Positions 10,367-21,871 of a DNA stretch of 64,000 nucleotides are shown piece after piece. Origin of the DNA: Porpolomopsis calyptriformis (lineage: Eukaryota; Basidiomycota; Agaricomycetes; Agaricales; Hygrophoraceae); NCBI GenBank assembly GCA_951640195.1, contig OX621164.1:2585098-2649097 (forward strand). The letters are read 5' to 3'. A program made the position numbers and the translations under genes. Every line of letters begins with the position of its first letter. The stretch's first letter is position 1. The notes under the pieces are model-generated. The model saw only the letters and a list, made by a program, of their open reading frames with translations, searched no databases and was not told where the DNA came from.

Positions 10367-12241
10367 ATGGAGCGTGCGCCGAAGATCAAGGTCTGTCCGC
10401 TCCCATAACGACCACTGGCTAACGGTTCTGACCAGAATTAAACCCAAGCTGGTCGCGGTCATGAAGAATGAACCACCATCCAATCGGAAGCCTTCATCTC
10501 GAAGTGGATGCCCAAGACCGCCCTCACCCTCAAAATCTGGCCTTCAAGCGACACCATCACCTCTCGGGGTGATACGTCCCAAATCCAAGGTCAATACCAG
10601 CGCGACTACCCGCAAGACTTCCGCCGGAGTCTCCGGAACCAGTGTAAGCACAAGTAGGAACAATGTCAGTACTACGCCTCGAGCACGTTCCCCAAGCAAA
10701 CCGTCGCTCAAACCCCGTAGTCGCCCGCCTTCGCCAACATTAAAATCCCCCACCACACCACTAGTATCCCCTGCCCAGGCGGCCTCATCTTCGTTTGAAT
10801 CGCGGCAGCTTTCCCTCTCACCAGTTTCTCCACAGGAATCTCTTGGAACAAGGGAGAAAACGCGCCACGGCAGTGTTTCCCTTCATCATGCGCTTTCATT
10901 TACGTCTCTTCATACTCGCACATCCTCCGTATCATCAGGAGTGTCGTCATCCAATTATTCGACACTCCCACGCGACGATCCTAGACTGTCGCAGGTTGCG
11001 GTCATGCAGGGACGAGTCAAGGCTAAAGTTTCTGCTATGGCTAAACAAGCCGAGATGGCCAATTCACTCCCACCCTCGCCGACACGTTCCTCACATCGCT
11101 TGAGGGCTCCGTCCGTATCGTCCAGTGTTTCTTTGAACTCTGCCCTTTCATCGCCACCAAACCTGACATTTTATCCGATAACAACGGCTACTCCAGCCGC
11201 AAATCCACATCGTTACGCTACAACCAGACCCAGTCCACCGACGAGTGCCCGCATTCACTACCAGATGTTCCCGTCCAATGACGGAACTGGCTCGTTATCA
11301 AACCTGGATTCCCCTTATGTTACCACGCCTTTACACTCGCCACCACACTCTGCACTCTCCTTTTCTTCGCGATCCTCTGCCTCAAAACGATCCTCGGTGT
11401 CCTACCTCACTGAACCTTCTGAAGACATCCTGAGCAGTGCGCCGACGCGTGCTCTTTCTGCCCGCCAACTGACACCCCTAGGTAACTACGATGCTGCTCC
11501 TGGCCTTGACTCACCAGCGACGAGCGAGATCAGACCCACCTTTGAAAATCTGTCTTTTGAGCAAGAGGTAGAAAGCGAAGATCGAAAGGTCAAGGCCGAG
11601 GCCAAGTCAAATCGAAAGGTACCGTAGTTCGGTACTCATTGACCTGTTAGGACGCTTTAGTGTTTACGTACTCCCCCGTCCAGATCGCCGATTTGGAGAT
11701 TACGAACCGTTCCCTCCTAGCGATCAACGCCTCGCTCGAGTCCGCAAAGCACCGACAGGCCAAAGAAATTCGCGAATTGCGACGGAAACTTCGGGAATCA
11801 AGGCTTATTCTCCCACCCCCAGCCTACCGAGCCGTCAAACCATCCGAGGATCACGACGACTCCGCGGAGGAGGACGAGGATGAAGGGGCAGAGGGGGGGA
11901 AAGATGATCTAAGGGACGAACTCTACGAAAGAATCAAGGTCATGTTAGAGGGACTTTTGGAGACTGGGAGAAGAGCACTGGAATCCCGGCCGAAAGATTT
12001 CCCAGAAGGCGGGACAAAGGTACTTAGTGCGGAAGAGGTTCGCAGCTGGAGGGATTTTGGTGATGATGCAACGGACCTCGGAGTCGACCAGAGTCATGAA
12101 GATATTGATTTGGGAATAGATGGGGGGAATGGCTTGGAAGGCTCTGCTCCCCCTTCCCACATTACCTTGTTGGACAGTAGTAACGATTTCCTGTCAGAGG
12201 AAGAGGTGGAGGCTATGACATTGACGCAGGTCACGACTTGA
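10367..12241 (+). CDS. hypothetical basidiomycete protein, Ser/Pro-rich with C-terminal coiled coil
   Basis: Not assigned to a named family. The likely start is ATG 10367 (MERAPKIK), spliced at gtctgt to LVAVMKNEPPSNRKPSSRSG; an alternative ATG at 10374 reads through without the intron. Residues up to about 400 are strongly Ser/Pro/Arg-rich and presumably disordered (many SPSK, SPTL, SPVSP sites, so potential proline-directed kinase targets). One intron (about 11618-11690) leads to a conserved-looking helical segment, IADLEITNRSLLAINASLES followed by KHRQAKEIRELRRKLRESRL. This is a coiled coil, followed by an acidic stretch (EEDEDEGAEGG) and a mixed C-terminus ending EEEVEAMTLTQVTT. The coiled-coil part is the most informative region for a search. 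It converges on MYO1 with a 77-bp gap. Confidence 0.7.
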
Positions 12242-12318
12242 CAATCTTGCCATGAATTCATACAATAGAAGGATACATTATACACAGGTACCCAGCCAGA
12301 ATGCTCCTCGACGGAAGT

Positions 12319-15300
12319 CTATTCATCCTCTGCTATCTTCTGAGCGCGCTTTGCCAACTTGAAAAGAGGGTTCAGCTCTGGAACGAAAGCCATGTGATAA
12401 ACACTTACAGCGGCAGCCAAGTCCAATTGTCCCACAACGGCCGGTTTAGCTATTCCTGGGGCAGCAGGAGCTACCACGGGCCTTGGAGCTACGGGTATTG
12501 GTGGTTTACTTGGGATCTTTGGAGTAGTGCCAGGTTTCGGACCTGGCGGAGGAGGTCTCGGTTTGTTCGGTAAGGGCTTAGCTACAGAACTTGGAGGGGC
12601 TGGACCGGTTGAAGTTCCATCTGATGCACCAGAAGGGGGCACAGGTTTCTTCCACGGTTTTGCGGAATCGTTCGAAGTTGTCATACCCGGGAAGACAGCA
12701 ATGGGTTTAGCCGAAGAGTCGGCCGTCAGGGCCTGAGTCGAGGACACTGTGGCTGGCATGGCTGGCGGGGGTCGACGACTAGGCGGTGGCGGAGGAACGG
12801 GTGTAGTTCTAGGCTTTGGGAGAACGAGTTCCAAATAATTATACGGTGCCCAACCTTCACAACCATCTTTTTTGACCAACCACCAACCGTTGTCTTCCTT
12901 TTCAACCAATTCAACAAGGTCATCCTTCTTCAATGACATCTCGCCTTCTTGCCCGTCGAACGGGAATTTGGCCCGGTAAATCGGAACCTCTGGATCAACG
13001 GGTTCGGGTTTTACTGGGGGACGTGGAGGAGGAGGTGGAGGAGGAGGTGATGGTGAACTAGTAGCAGGAGGGGCAGAGGGTTTGGTTGATATAAATTTTG
13101 CAGGGACTGGAGCACCATAGGCGGTCGATACAGAAGAGGATTTCCCGGGAAGAGGCTGTGCAACCGGTTTTGGTTTATAGACTGCCTTCGGCTTCTTTTG
13201 GAGGCGGCGGTTTGTCAAAAATATTTCCGGTAAGCGAAAATAGGAGATGCTACGTACAGAAGGGCCACCTTGCCTCAAAAGTTTGCCTTGAGTGATGGGA
13301 CGAACATTGCCTGGTTTTCTCTTTGCCGGAGGTCGAGATGTACTATTGGGTGGCTCACCCGATGGCACGTGAACAGTATGACTCTTGTATACATCATTCT
13401 TTTTCACTGTTTCATCCTTGACGAATTTGATTTGAGCCTTTTTATCTTTCTTCTTGAGATAATCGACACTAGAATGTGTTCGATTAATCGGGCGAGATAG
13501 GCAGGAACGCTAGACCTACGTTGGCCCGATGAGCAGATTGATACTGGCTTGCGTGAGTTGAAGAAGATTGGTGGTGAGTTCCGTTTTGAAGTAACAGCTG
13601 ATGATAGGATCTCCTTCCTCAGAGGCACTGCAATTCAGGCACTGAGTCTAATGTTAGTAAACATACGAGGAAAGGATATTTGAATCTCACAATCCAATCG
13701 TCTTGAAGGTTGGACATCGCAATGCCTTTGATAGTGATCAGAGGTATTTTTCGTTCAAGGATTGTACCCTCTTTCTGTGTGGTGATTATGATGTGGACAG
13801 CCTTTTTAGTCTGGAGTTGAAATTATTGAGCATAAAGGTACGGAGGGCGAACGAGGTATCATACCACCACAATAAATCGAGGACTAGGTTTACTTGAACG
13901 ACCTAATTTGGAGACCAATAAATGAATCCTGGCGCTGAAAGTAACTTCGTCCGCTTTGGTAAAGTTAGTAAACATAAAATCTAGAATAGAGGAGGAATCT
14001 TACCCCCGAGACCGCAAACTGAAGCGAGCTCGTCACCCAATGCACTTTTCCCTTTGACATCCAGATAATCGCCCATGAAACGCCGATAGCTTAGTAGACT
14101 GAAACGCCTCCTTTCCTTTCTGCCAGCAAGTACCTGATGCCCGTAGTCGCGAATTTGAGCATATTTGATGCCCTCTTTGTTGTTTTTCCAGAACCGCTGG
14201 ATACGGCGTGCACATTCATTCTTGTAGCGCATGTAGTTCCGATAAGCGCGCTGAATACGAGCAGCCATGTTATGCCAATATTTGTCTCGCATCGTCTCCA
14301 GAGCAAAAAGCTATAAGCAGCGTCAGCGGTATAAAATACAAGCGAATTCGTACAACATACGGTTTCTGGGTTCTTTATAAACGCCTTTGTGACTCCCATT
14401 TGCCACTCACCTTTAGCAATGCCGGTATCTTTGAGAATCCGCTCGCAACCTGATTTAGCATCTCCTTGCCAGATGTACTCCCCTGCATAGGAGGTAGCAG
14501 GAGAAAGCAAATAAAATCGTTCTACCACCTTTTCAAAGGTGTTCCTGTAAGCAAAACCAGCTCGCCGAACTCTGATGTTTTCTTGTAAACCTAGATATTT
14601 TATTTGATGAAGGATTGCTTTCGAGTCGTATTCGGAAGAGCTCCGATTTGAATTCGGTTTGACGGTGCGAATGTACGAAGGCTGGGCTTTCATCAGGTTA
14701 TCGACGAGCGCTCCAGCCGACGCCTAGAGGTGAGAAGTATAGATTGGACTAGTGTTTACATAGACGGAACCTCACTTTGATTCTATCCCCAGCCGTAGGA
14801 GGCCTCTTCTTGCTGTTTGGGTCCGGACGATCAGGGAATAGAGCCTGCAGAAAATGATTCTTGCTGCTAGCAACCAGATCTAGCAAGTCTTTGACCAGCG
14901 AGTCCTTGTTCTTGTCTGTCATACCAGCAACATTATATGTCACATCTCCGGCGTAATGCTTAACCAAAAACTGAGAACCGCGAGATTCGAAATGCGGGTT
15001 GCTTGCAAGCACTGATGTACGTTGTATAAAGCTATTGTCGGCGGCAGATGGGTCGGCATGTGCTGTAGCGCAAGCGTCATTCAGTGCGGCAAAAATGCCC
15101 GGCGGGCGACGTTCTTCAATAAGGTCACACACGATCTTGTTGTTGAAAAACTTGATCGGTGTCCATTTGATTTGTTCTCTGACGTATTCTTCCTGCTCCG
15201 TCTTCAGGGTTAATTCTATGAAGATCTGCTGTAACTTCTCGTTAACGTAATTGATGCAAAGTTGTTCGAACGAATTGTCCTGAGGGCAGAGGTTTTTATT

Positions 15301-16944
15301 GGAACAGTATACCTGTCGAGTTCGGGACTAACCTCGAAGATTTCGAATCCAAAAATGTCCTGTCGACATAACTCTGAGAACGAAACGAAATTGCAGGCGA
15401 CAAACTCACTAAGATACCGATGACATGGGCGCTAGCCGCTCGAGGTTTCATGGATACATTGATTCTTGAAACAATCCACTCGAAAAGGTTGTTGTATACT
15501 GCCTTCGCTAGCGCATCTCTGCCCGAACTGGCCTGAGCTGGGTTGAGAGGGACGTCATAGATGGATCCTCTTCGTCCACCTCGCTGGGTCTCTACCACCC
15601 TCGAAGTCAAGACTTTCTGAAGGAGTGTCGGATCCACATCAATGAGATAGGCAATAAAATCCGTCACGCCCGAGTCCGCAATCTTTGAATTCCCGTCATC
15701 CATTTCTTCGAATTGTATATTCCCGAGCCATAGGACGGTGGCAAGCATACGAAATATCTCGCTTTGTTCTTGGTCGCTAAGTCCGATGACCTGCATCGCT
15801 CTCTGGGATGCATGAGATGAGCCTGCGTGAGAAGATACACTGTGCGTACAATGGTCTCTCTATAGTCGTGTATATCATCAATGTCTTGAACTATTAGGCA
15901 ATTGCTCAGGCTGGTATACAGATAAGCCTCTGGTCCTTGCAAACCAAACATTTCTACCGATGATTATCAGCGACGTTCAAAGGGGGATGGACTTGACGAT
16001 CACCTCGCTGATCATCTGAAGCCCCTTTCGTGAATTGATAGAAGATGTGAAAATCGCGTTCATTTTCGATCTGACCCACGACGCGTCCTTTTTCCAGCAA
16101 GTAATTAGTAATTTGAGCGCCAACAGGTTCTCCTTGTGTGTTGAACATGATCTCTAGATATTTCCCCTGAGTAAATATTAGTTGTAATGAAACGCTCGTT
16201 ACTGCTGCGGCTCACATGTCGACTCGAGTTGTTGTTGCGAAGCGTCTTGGCGCAACCGAAACTTTCCAACAGAGGGTTCGTGGCCAAAACCATCTCTTTG
16301 ATTTCTTGGATGCTGCTGTCTTGGCCACCGGAAACCGCAGCAATGTACTGCATAATTCGCTTTGCCGCCTCCGTTTTGCCAGCACCAGATTCGCCTGATA
16401 TGATAACACATTGATTTTCGTGATAAGCATTCATGTTGTAGTACGCCGTTTCCGCAATACTGAAAACATGTGGCGGGACTTCTAGCCTGTTCTTTCCGGT
16501 ATATTTGCGCAACACCTCTTCAGAATAGATGCCGAGATCTGGGGTTGGTAACATTAGGGGAGCGATCTGTACGTACATCGTAATGTCAGACCTCGGAAAG
16601 GATTTACGGAGATGAGGACTGCTCCGATATATGTGTAAATTTCGGCACTGGTCCACCGTTTCTGGAGATTCTCGTTGATGCTTTCGTTGCTAATGGTTGT
16701 CAGAAGAGTCATATCCGACACTCCCACTTGCTTCTTCTTGAAGCCTTCCTTCCAATCGGCCTACTCACCACATTATGGAATGGTCATGCCGTCTCAAATG
16801 AAAGATCGAACCTTTGCAACCTTTGCAACACCACCAGTTTTCTTCGGAGCACCGGCAGGTTTCTGTCCTGCCTTCTTGGATTTCGCCTGTGTATACCCTT
16901 ATGAGTACAGATGCAGCTTGTGAAAGAGGATCCCTGCTAACCAT
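12319..16944 (-). CDS. MYO1: class I myosin (Myo1/Myo3/Myo5), long-tailed with SH3 and acidic end
   Basis: Actin-based motor that drives endocytosis and activates Arp2/3 at cortical patches. ATG 16944 is followed at once by an intron, then [20 protein letters not shown], the basic N-terminus of fungal myosin I. The motor contains the P-loop [17 protein letters not shown] (about 16360-16410), later switch and relay segments ([29 protein letters not shown]-like ...[18 protein letters not shown]) and IQ-type repeats ([30 protein letters not shown]). A TH1 lipid-binding domain follows (...[15 protein letters not shown] end near 13700). The tail has a Pro-rich linker, an SH3 domain ([20 protein letters not shown] ... 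[10 protein letters not shown]) and a second Pro-rich stretch. An acidic Arp2/3-type end, [12 protein letters not shown], becomes contiguous with DLAAA only if a 51-nt intron (12358-12408) is removed. There are about fifteen exons. Confidence 0.93.
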
Positions 16945-17039
16945 ATGGATGGAAACGAAAAGTATGCAAGCTCGATTGATTGCTACGGGTTGTTTGCCGC
17001 AGCTGTCGGAAACCTCCGCTTATGATAAAAAACAAAAAT

Positions 17040-17128
17040 GAACCTGGCCCGGATTGAACGGACGACCTTGTGGATACAAATAGCATAACTAACTGGAATC
17101 ACACGCGCTACCACTGCGCCACAGGTTC
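17040..17128 (-). tRNA. tRNA-Trp (CCA) with an intron of about 18 nt
   Basis: On the minus strand the acceptor stem gaacctg pairs perfectly with caggttc. The D arm is gcgc/gcgc with loop agtggta, and the T arm is gtccg-ttcaatc-cgggc. The anticodon loop reads TTCCAGT, anticodon CCA at 17094-17096. An intron of 18 nt (about 17075-17092) follows position 37, as is standard for nuclear tRNA introns. Removing it leaves 71 nt. The innermost anticodon-stem pair (31-39) appears as an A-C mismatch. It lies 95 bp upstream of MYO1's start, same strand. Confidence 0.85.
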
Positions 17129-17224
17129 GCACTTAGAAATTACAAGGTTGGGATTTATGCCGACATGCACCGCAGATTACTAAACATACTAATTAAGTCA
17201 AGTTGCCTTCCCATATCCATATAC

Positions 17225-18396
17225 ATGTTTCGCCAGCTTGCCAGGCGATACGCAAGGCCAGATATAGTGGAGCTAAGGAGAGCGATATCTATCCAGGTAC
17301 AGTCCAAGCATTGTATTGAGCTCCCCACGTTGAAGAAATCCTAGTCGTTGCTCCATGGATCACCAGAGGCCAAGCAAGCCGGAGATCTTGAGATGCAACA
17401 ACATTCGAGGATAGTCGGACGAGGGAAATATATCCATGGGTTCGAAAGTAAGTGGATTCGATACATTCCTCTCATTCATCTAATAAAGTGGTATGAATAG
17501 ACCACCGCGTAAAACCTGGTAAGGCAGAGGACTACAAAAAGGCAGCGTGAGTCCGTCTATCTTGACATTCACGAAGCCTCATAAGGATCCGATCTAACCA
17601 GGGAGCAGTATTATACCGGTATCAAAGACGATCCCGATCTCCACATCAAACTGTCAGGAAGCTGGGAAACCATCGTTGGAGAACAGGATAGCTTTGTTCA
17701 CATTCTCGAATACGAGAATTATCATGGATATGACAAAACAACAGATCTCATACGTCGGTCGAAAGTAAGTATATGACATGTATGACTTCTTGAGACTCGT
17801 TGAGGACTGAACTTGACTAGCACACGAAAGCCTACCAGGAAATGATAACATTCTTGACTTCACGCTCTTTGCAGCTCAACCAGGAATTTGCCTTCTTTCC
17901 CACTGCTCCTCCCCGAGTGCAAGGAGGTATTTTTGAACTGAGATCATATCAACTCAAGCCAGGTGTATTATTGGAATGGGAACATATTTGGTAAAGCTGA
18001 AAACCTTGGGCATCCTGATGGCGAGGCCGATATTAATGAATTCCCATTATAGGCGGAGAGGTATCGAGGCCCGACGAAAGTATGTAGCTCCAGTTGGAGC
18101 ATGGTTCTCGCAAGTGGGACGCTTGCACCAGGTCCACCACATGTGGCAATATCCGTATGTTTTCCGCTGATTTGGTCCTTTTTCCTGACACCCGCCTATC
18201 TGAAAGGAGCATGGAGGCGAGGAAAGAAACGCGCGAAGAAGCTTGGCAGCTAGATGGATGGGCTGAAACCGTATCCAAGGTGAACGTCCCGGGTTGTGTT
18301 TGTTACCCCCAACTTATCCCTTGGCAGACAGCTCAGTTGACAAAGATCATGGATTCCTTCATTCTTCTACCGTTGCCTTTCAGCCCGCTGAAATGA
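17225..18396 (+). CDS. NIPSNAP family protein
   Basis: Family known as mitochondrial or vesicle-associated proteins with a dimeric alpha/beta-barrel fold; animal NIPSNAP1/2 act as mitophagy signals. ATG 17225 gives MFRQLARRYARPDIVELRRA, a basic amphipathic, mitochondrial-presequence-like start. Spliced exons include AGDLEMQQHSRIVGRGKYIH and HRVKPGKAEDYKKAA. They continue through KLSGSWETIVGEQDSFVHIL with EYENYHGYDKTTDLIRRS, and a second domain GGIFELRSYQLKPGVLLEWE then VAPVGAWFSQVGRLHQVHHM. The two repeated domains (ELR-Y-L-PG... and the W-F...G-...HHMW signature) are both present. The C-terminus is DSFILLPLPFSPLK. About nine exons. Function in this organism is inference from the family. Confidence 0.87.
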
Positions 18397-18616
18397 ACCA
18401 ATAGCTTATTTTCGAGAAGGATGATCAAGTCATCCCATCTTGGTGTGGCCTGAATCTACTTTATTCCCACTAGAAGGATATCTCGTACCAGCGTCCTTTG
18501 CGGTAAGACAGTCTGAGAAATGTAGTCAGAGTACCTTGTTGAATAAACAACAGCCAACCTGGCGAAGATCGTGGTCAACCATGCTTTCTGCCATCTTACG
18601 TGTATCCCTAGATCCT

Positions 18617-19758
18617 TTACTTCGAGCTTCCCTTTTCCTGTTTCCTGCCGTGGCGTTCAAATGTCTTCCAGTTCTCGTATACCTTCCGCACGACACCCCA
18701 CCGAGATTCTTCGAGGTCATCCTCCCACTCTTCTTCTATCCGCCAGCCTTTTACTTCGGCAACTATTTTCAGCATGTCCCATGTTCTCTTTGTGCAATGG
18801 TCCATATTGTCAATGTCAGATTCCACAAGAATACGAGACGGTGAGCAGCTTGCTATTAGCGATTTGTGGTTAGGAGATCGACCGTTGATGATAGTGGAGA
18901 GGGATAAGTAAACGTTTGGGTGTTTTTTCTGTTGTAGATCGTAAATAAATGTAAAAAGTCGAGAATACCTAGTCACCTCCATATTCTTCCACGCTGGCGG
19001 ACTAAAACCACAGCTATGAATATCGACACAAATATTGTCCCATTTATCACCGTGAGTGTTATGCATTCGCTCAAATAGCTGCATTGTGTCCTTTTGAGAT
19101 CTGACACTGTGAAAACTGACGTTCCGACCTAGCTCCACGGCGACATTCAGCTGTGCTTCGAGAATGAGCACTTGATGCTTTATTGGAATCGCGAAGGGGG
19201 TCCGTTCGCGAGGCGACGATAAAAAATGGAGAGGGACACGAAATGAACGATCGAGTCCTACTTCTCCAAGCATAGCCAGCGGAAAAGTTTGCAAGTTAAG
19301 ACGCAAATCCGACAGGAGGTTATCCAGAGTGATCGGATCAGGGAGAGCGGGAAGAAGCTTTTCAAATATCTCAGATTCGCCTTCGGTAGAGATCTGGAAT
19401 AGTTGTCGGTAATGATCCTCCTTAGAGGACACAGGCAAAAGTGTTATCCAGTGGGTAAACCACGGATGGTAGCCTAGCGACTTGGCAGAAAGATGAAAAG
19501 ATGAATGAGATGTAAATCCAATAAATGATGAAGGGCAGTATAATATTGACCGAAAGAGGGTACAACATTTGGACATGTTTCAGCCAATTGACGAACAAGG
19601 GGTTGGTCAGATGGCCTCGTCGACATCGCACAGATTTTGATCTGAAGATTGCTTATTGAATCCGGAGATATTGGGGCGTCGGTGGGGTGGCAGTGAACAT
19701 CAACTACATGACGAAGAACAGCAGTACCGGGAAGCAATGCTTCAGCGGAAGGATTCAT
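18617..19758 (-). CDS. TatD-family metal-dependent hydrolase (Scn1-like)
   Basis: Predicted metal-dependent deoxyribonuclease-fold enzyme. The start is ATG 19758 (MNPSAEALLPGTAVLRHVVD). The HxH metal motif is DVHCHPTDAP. After an intron come YHPWFTHW and the conserved GEVGLDRSFRVPLHF (metal-ligand Glu), followed by a histidine in NVSFHSVRSQ and another in DIHSCGFSPPAW. The final Asp motif is SRILVESDIDN. All expected TatD ligands can be seen. A 48-nt intron (18929-18976) between NMEV and KKHPNVYLSLSTIING contains no stop and keeps frame. The acidic/basic C-terminal helix (GWRIEEEWEDDLEESRWGVV) resembles the yeast-type Scn1 branch rather than bacterial TatD. It diverges from TRM5 with 50 bp between the start codons. 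Confidence 0.87.
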
Positions 19759-19808
19759 GGGAGTAGCCAAAATGTGGTCTTGCTCAAAGGTGTAGACAAA
19801 CACAAATA

Positions 19809-21661
19809 ATGCTATCTTCATTCTCTCTTTTGAAACGAGCGAAAACGAAAGCTATCGCCAGGATTGTAAACATGTGTCGTCGAGTCACTCTCGATACGTC
19901 TCCTCCTATTAATCGGGGAACGAAGGACTTTCTGGATAGAGATGCTTTCCGAAAGAACATTCAAATTCTTGCAGCGCGTATCCCTGCACCGAAAACAGGG
20001 CTCGTGCTGAAGTCAGCAGTTATGAAAAAGTTTTCTCAGTCTTATTTTGCTATGCGCAACCGAGTGACGATTGCGTTTAGGTTTTTGTTGAATCTTCCGA
20101 AAATACGGAACGTCGTTTGCGATCCATTTAACCCAGACGGGGATCGCCTCGTTTTACTCAGAATATCAAATGAAGGTACAATCCATACTGGTTGGACGGA
20201 AAATCTATGCTTATAACTTACCAAGTTAGATGAGTTGACCTTCGATGCAAGGCAATATTTGGTTGCGGAATCCAATGGCCTGCAATCATACACTGTCAAC
20301 CTCGACTACAGTTACTGGACAGCAGGTACAGCCATTCTATGTGTTGAGCGCTGAAGCCACACCGTAACCTCCAGTGGATAGATGAAATACTACAGGCAAT
20401 TCTCCCAGAGGACATTTGCCAAAGCTCACCTACAGGTTTCGCAATGACTGGGCATATTGGTCAGTCATTAATTATACCTGAGCCCTTGGCAACACCTCTG
20501 CTCACCTGTTAGGCATTAGCTCACGTAAACCTTGGCGATGAGTACCTCCCGTATAAGTATATCATTGGCCAAGTCTTCTTAGACGTGGGTAGAGGGAAGT
20601 TTTATTGAGCCGGATCCTAATTGTGGCTCTCAGAAAAACAAAAAAATCAAGACCGTTGTAAACAAGCTGGACACCATCGACCACCAGTTTCGGTTCTTCA
20701 AGATGGAGCTACTTGCCGGGGAACCAGACTATGTTGTTGAGCATGTTGGTGTGACCCCACTTCTTTGAACGAGTATTAATGAGTCTACAGCATGAATCAA
20801 ACTGCCGCTTTACATTCGACTTCACACAAGTGTACTGGAATTCCCGGCTGCATACAGAGCACGAACGCCTTGTGCACCTTTTCGAACCCGAAGATGTTGT
20901 GGTCGATGTATTCGCAGGCGTTGGTCCATTTGCTATCCCGGCCGCGAAAAAGGGCTGTGCGGTTTTGGCGAACGACCTCAATCCAAACAGTGCGAAGTAC
21001 CTTTTAAAGAACGCCCAGGACAATCGAGTGTGTTTCACCCCAAAAAGAATATGAAATGTCTCAAACATATCAACAGGTGGCTGATTTAGTGCGAGTCTTC
21101 TGTGAAGATGGTCATGATTTCATTCGCACAGTGACAAGGCAAATATCTGAGAACCCTTTCCCATCATACTCTAGTCCCCGGCCGAGCAGAACGCAGGAAA
21201 GAAAACTTCAAAAGCAGAAACAAGCTGCCGAGACTTGCGAATTGTCAGGAACCGGCTTGAAAAACGAGTGTGGATTGCAGCGTTCGCGTATATCACATTA
21301 TATCATGAATCTGCCCGATTCTGCGATCCAATTTCTAGACGCTTTTCGTGGGGTCTTTTCGGCGATCAATAACAACGGACGGGACCTCGGCAATATCTAT
21401 TACAAAATGCCCATGATTCACTGTCACTGCTTCACTAAGGAATTGGATTCCGATAAAGCTGAGGCGGATATAAGGAAGGTATGTATATCCCCTTCAAGCG
21501 TTGTGGAGTGAGCTGAATCAGCTTAAAAGAGAGTGGAGGAGAAGCTTTACCACGAGCTGCCGCGAGGTACCTCGTTTCACCTGGTACGCTCCGTTGCGCC
21601 AAACAAGAATATGTACTGCGTCAGTTTTAGATTACCCACAGAGGTAGCATTCTCGTCTTGA
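19809..21661 (+). CDS. TRM5: tRNA (guanine-N1)-methyltransferase (m1G37)
   Basis: Methylates G37 next to the anticodon, preventing +1 frameshifting. The class I SAM fold is clear: [20 protein letters not shown], then [20 protein letters not shown], then [20 protein letters not shown]. Upstream exons carry the Trm5-specific D2 region ([54 protein letters not shown]). Downstream come [16 protein letters not shown] and [19 protein letters not shown], the NPP-like motif region (here NLPDSA). The last exon ends [19 protein letters not shown] with TGA at 21659-21661. There are two in-frame ATGs: 19809 adds [20 protein letters not shown] before the second at 19872 ([16 protein letters not shown]). 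The first could provide a mitochondrial presequence, the second the cytosolic/nuclear form. Confidence 0.92.
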
Positions 21662-21871
21662 ATTTTTGTAGCTAGTAAAACGCGATGTGTCTATCCCCCT
21701 CACACGACTACGGACTAGGTTGCGGTAGCCATCGCGTGGCTGAAAACGCGATCACGTGCTGGACGCGGCTGTGTTTGTAGATATTTGGCATACCATTTCC
21801 TCACTCTACTCACAATCTGCGAGCAAACCATCTAATATCTTGTCAAAAGAATCCAACAGACACGGAACTAT

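Noticed and set aside
18929..18976. Frame-preserving 48-nt intron in the TatD gene as a third regulated-retention candidate
   Set aside because: Splicing gives the better family match. The multiple-of-three length is expected by chance in a set of about 150 introns, and the site is not at a functional motif.
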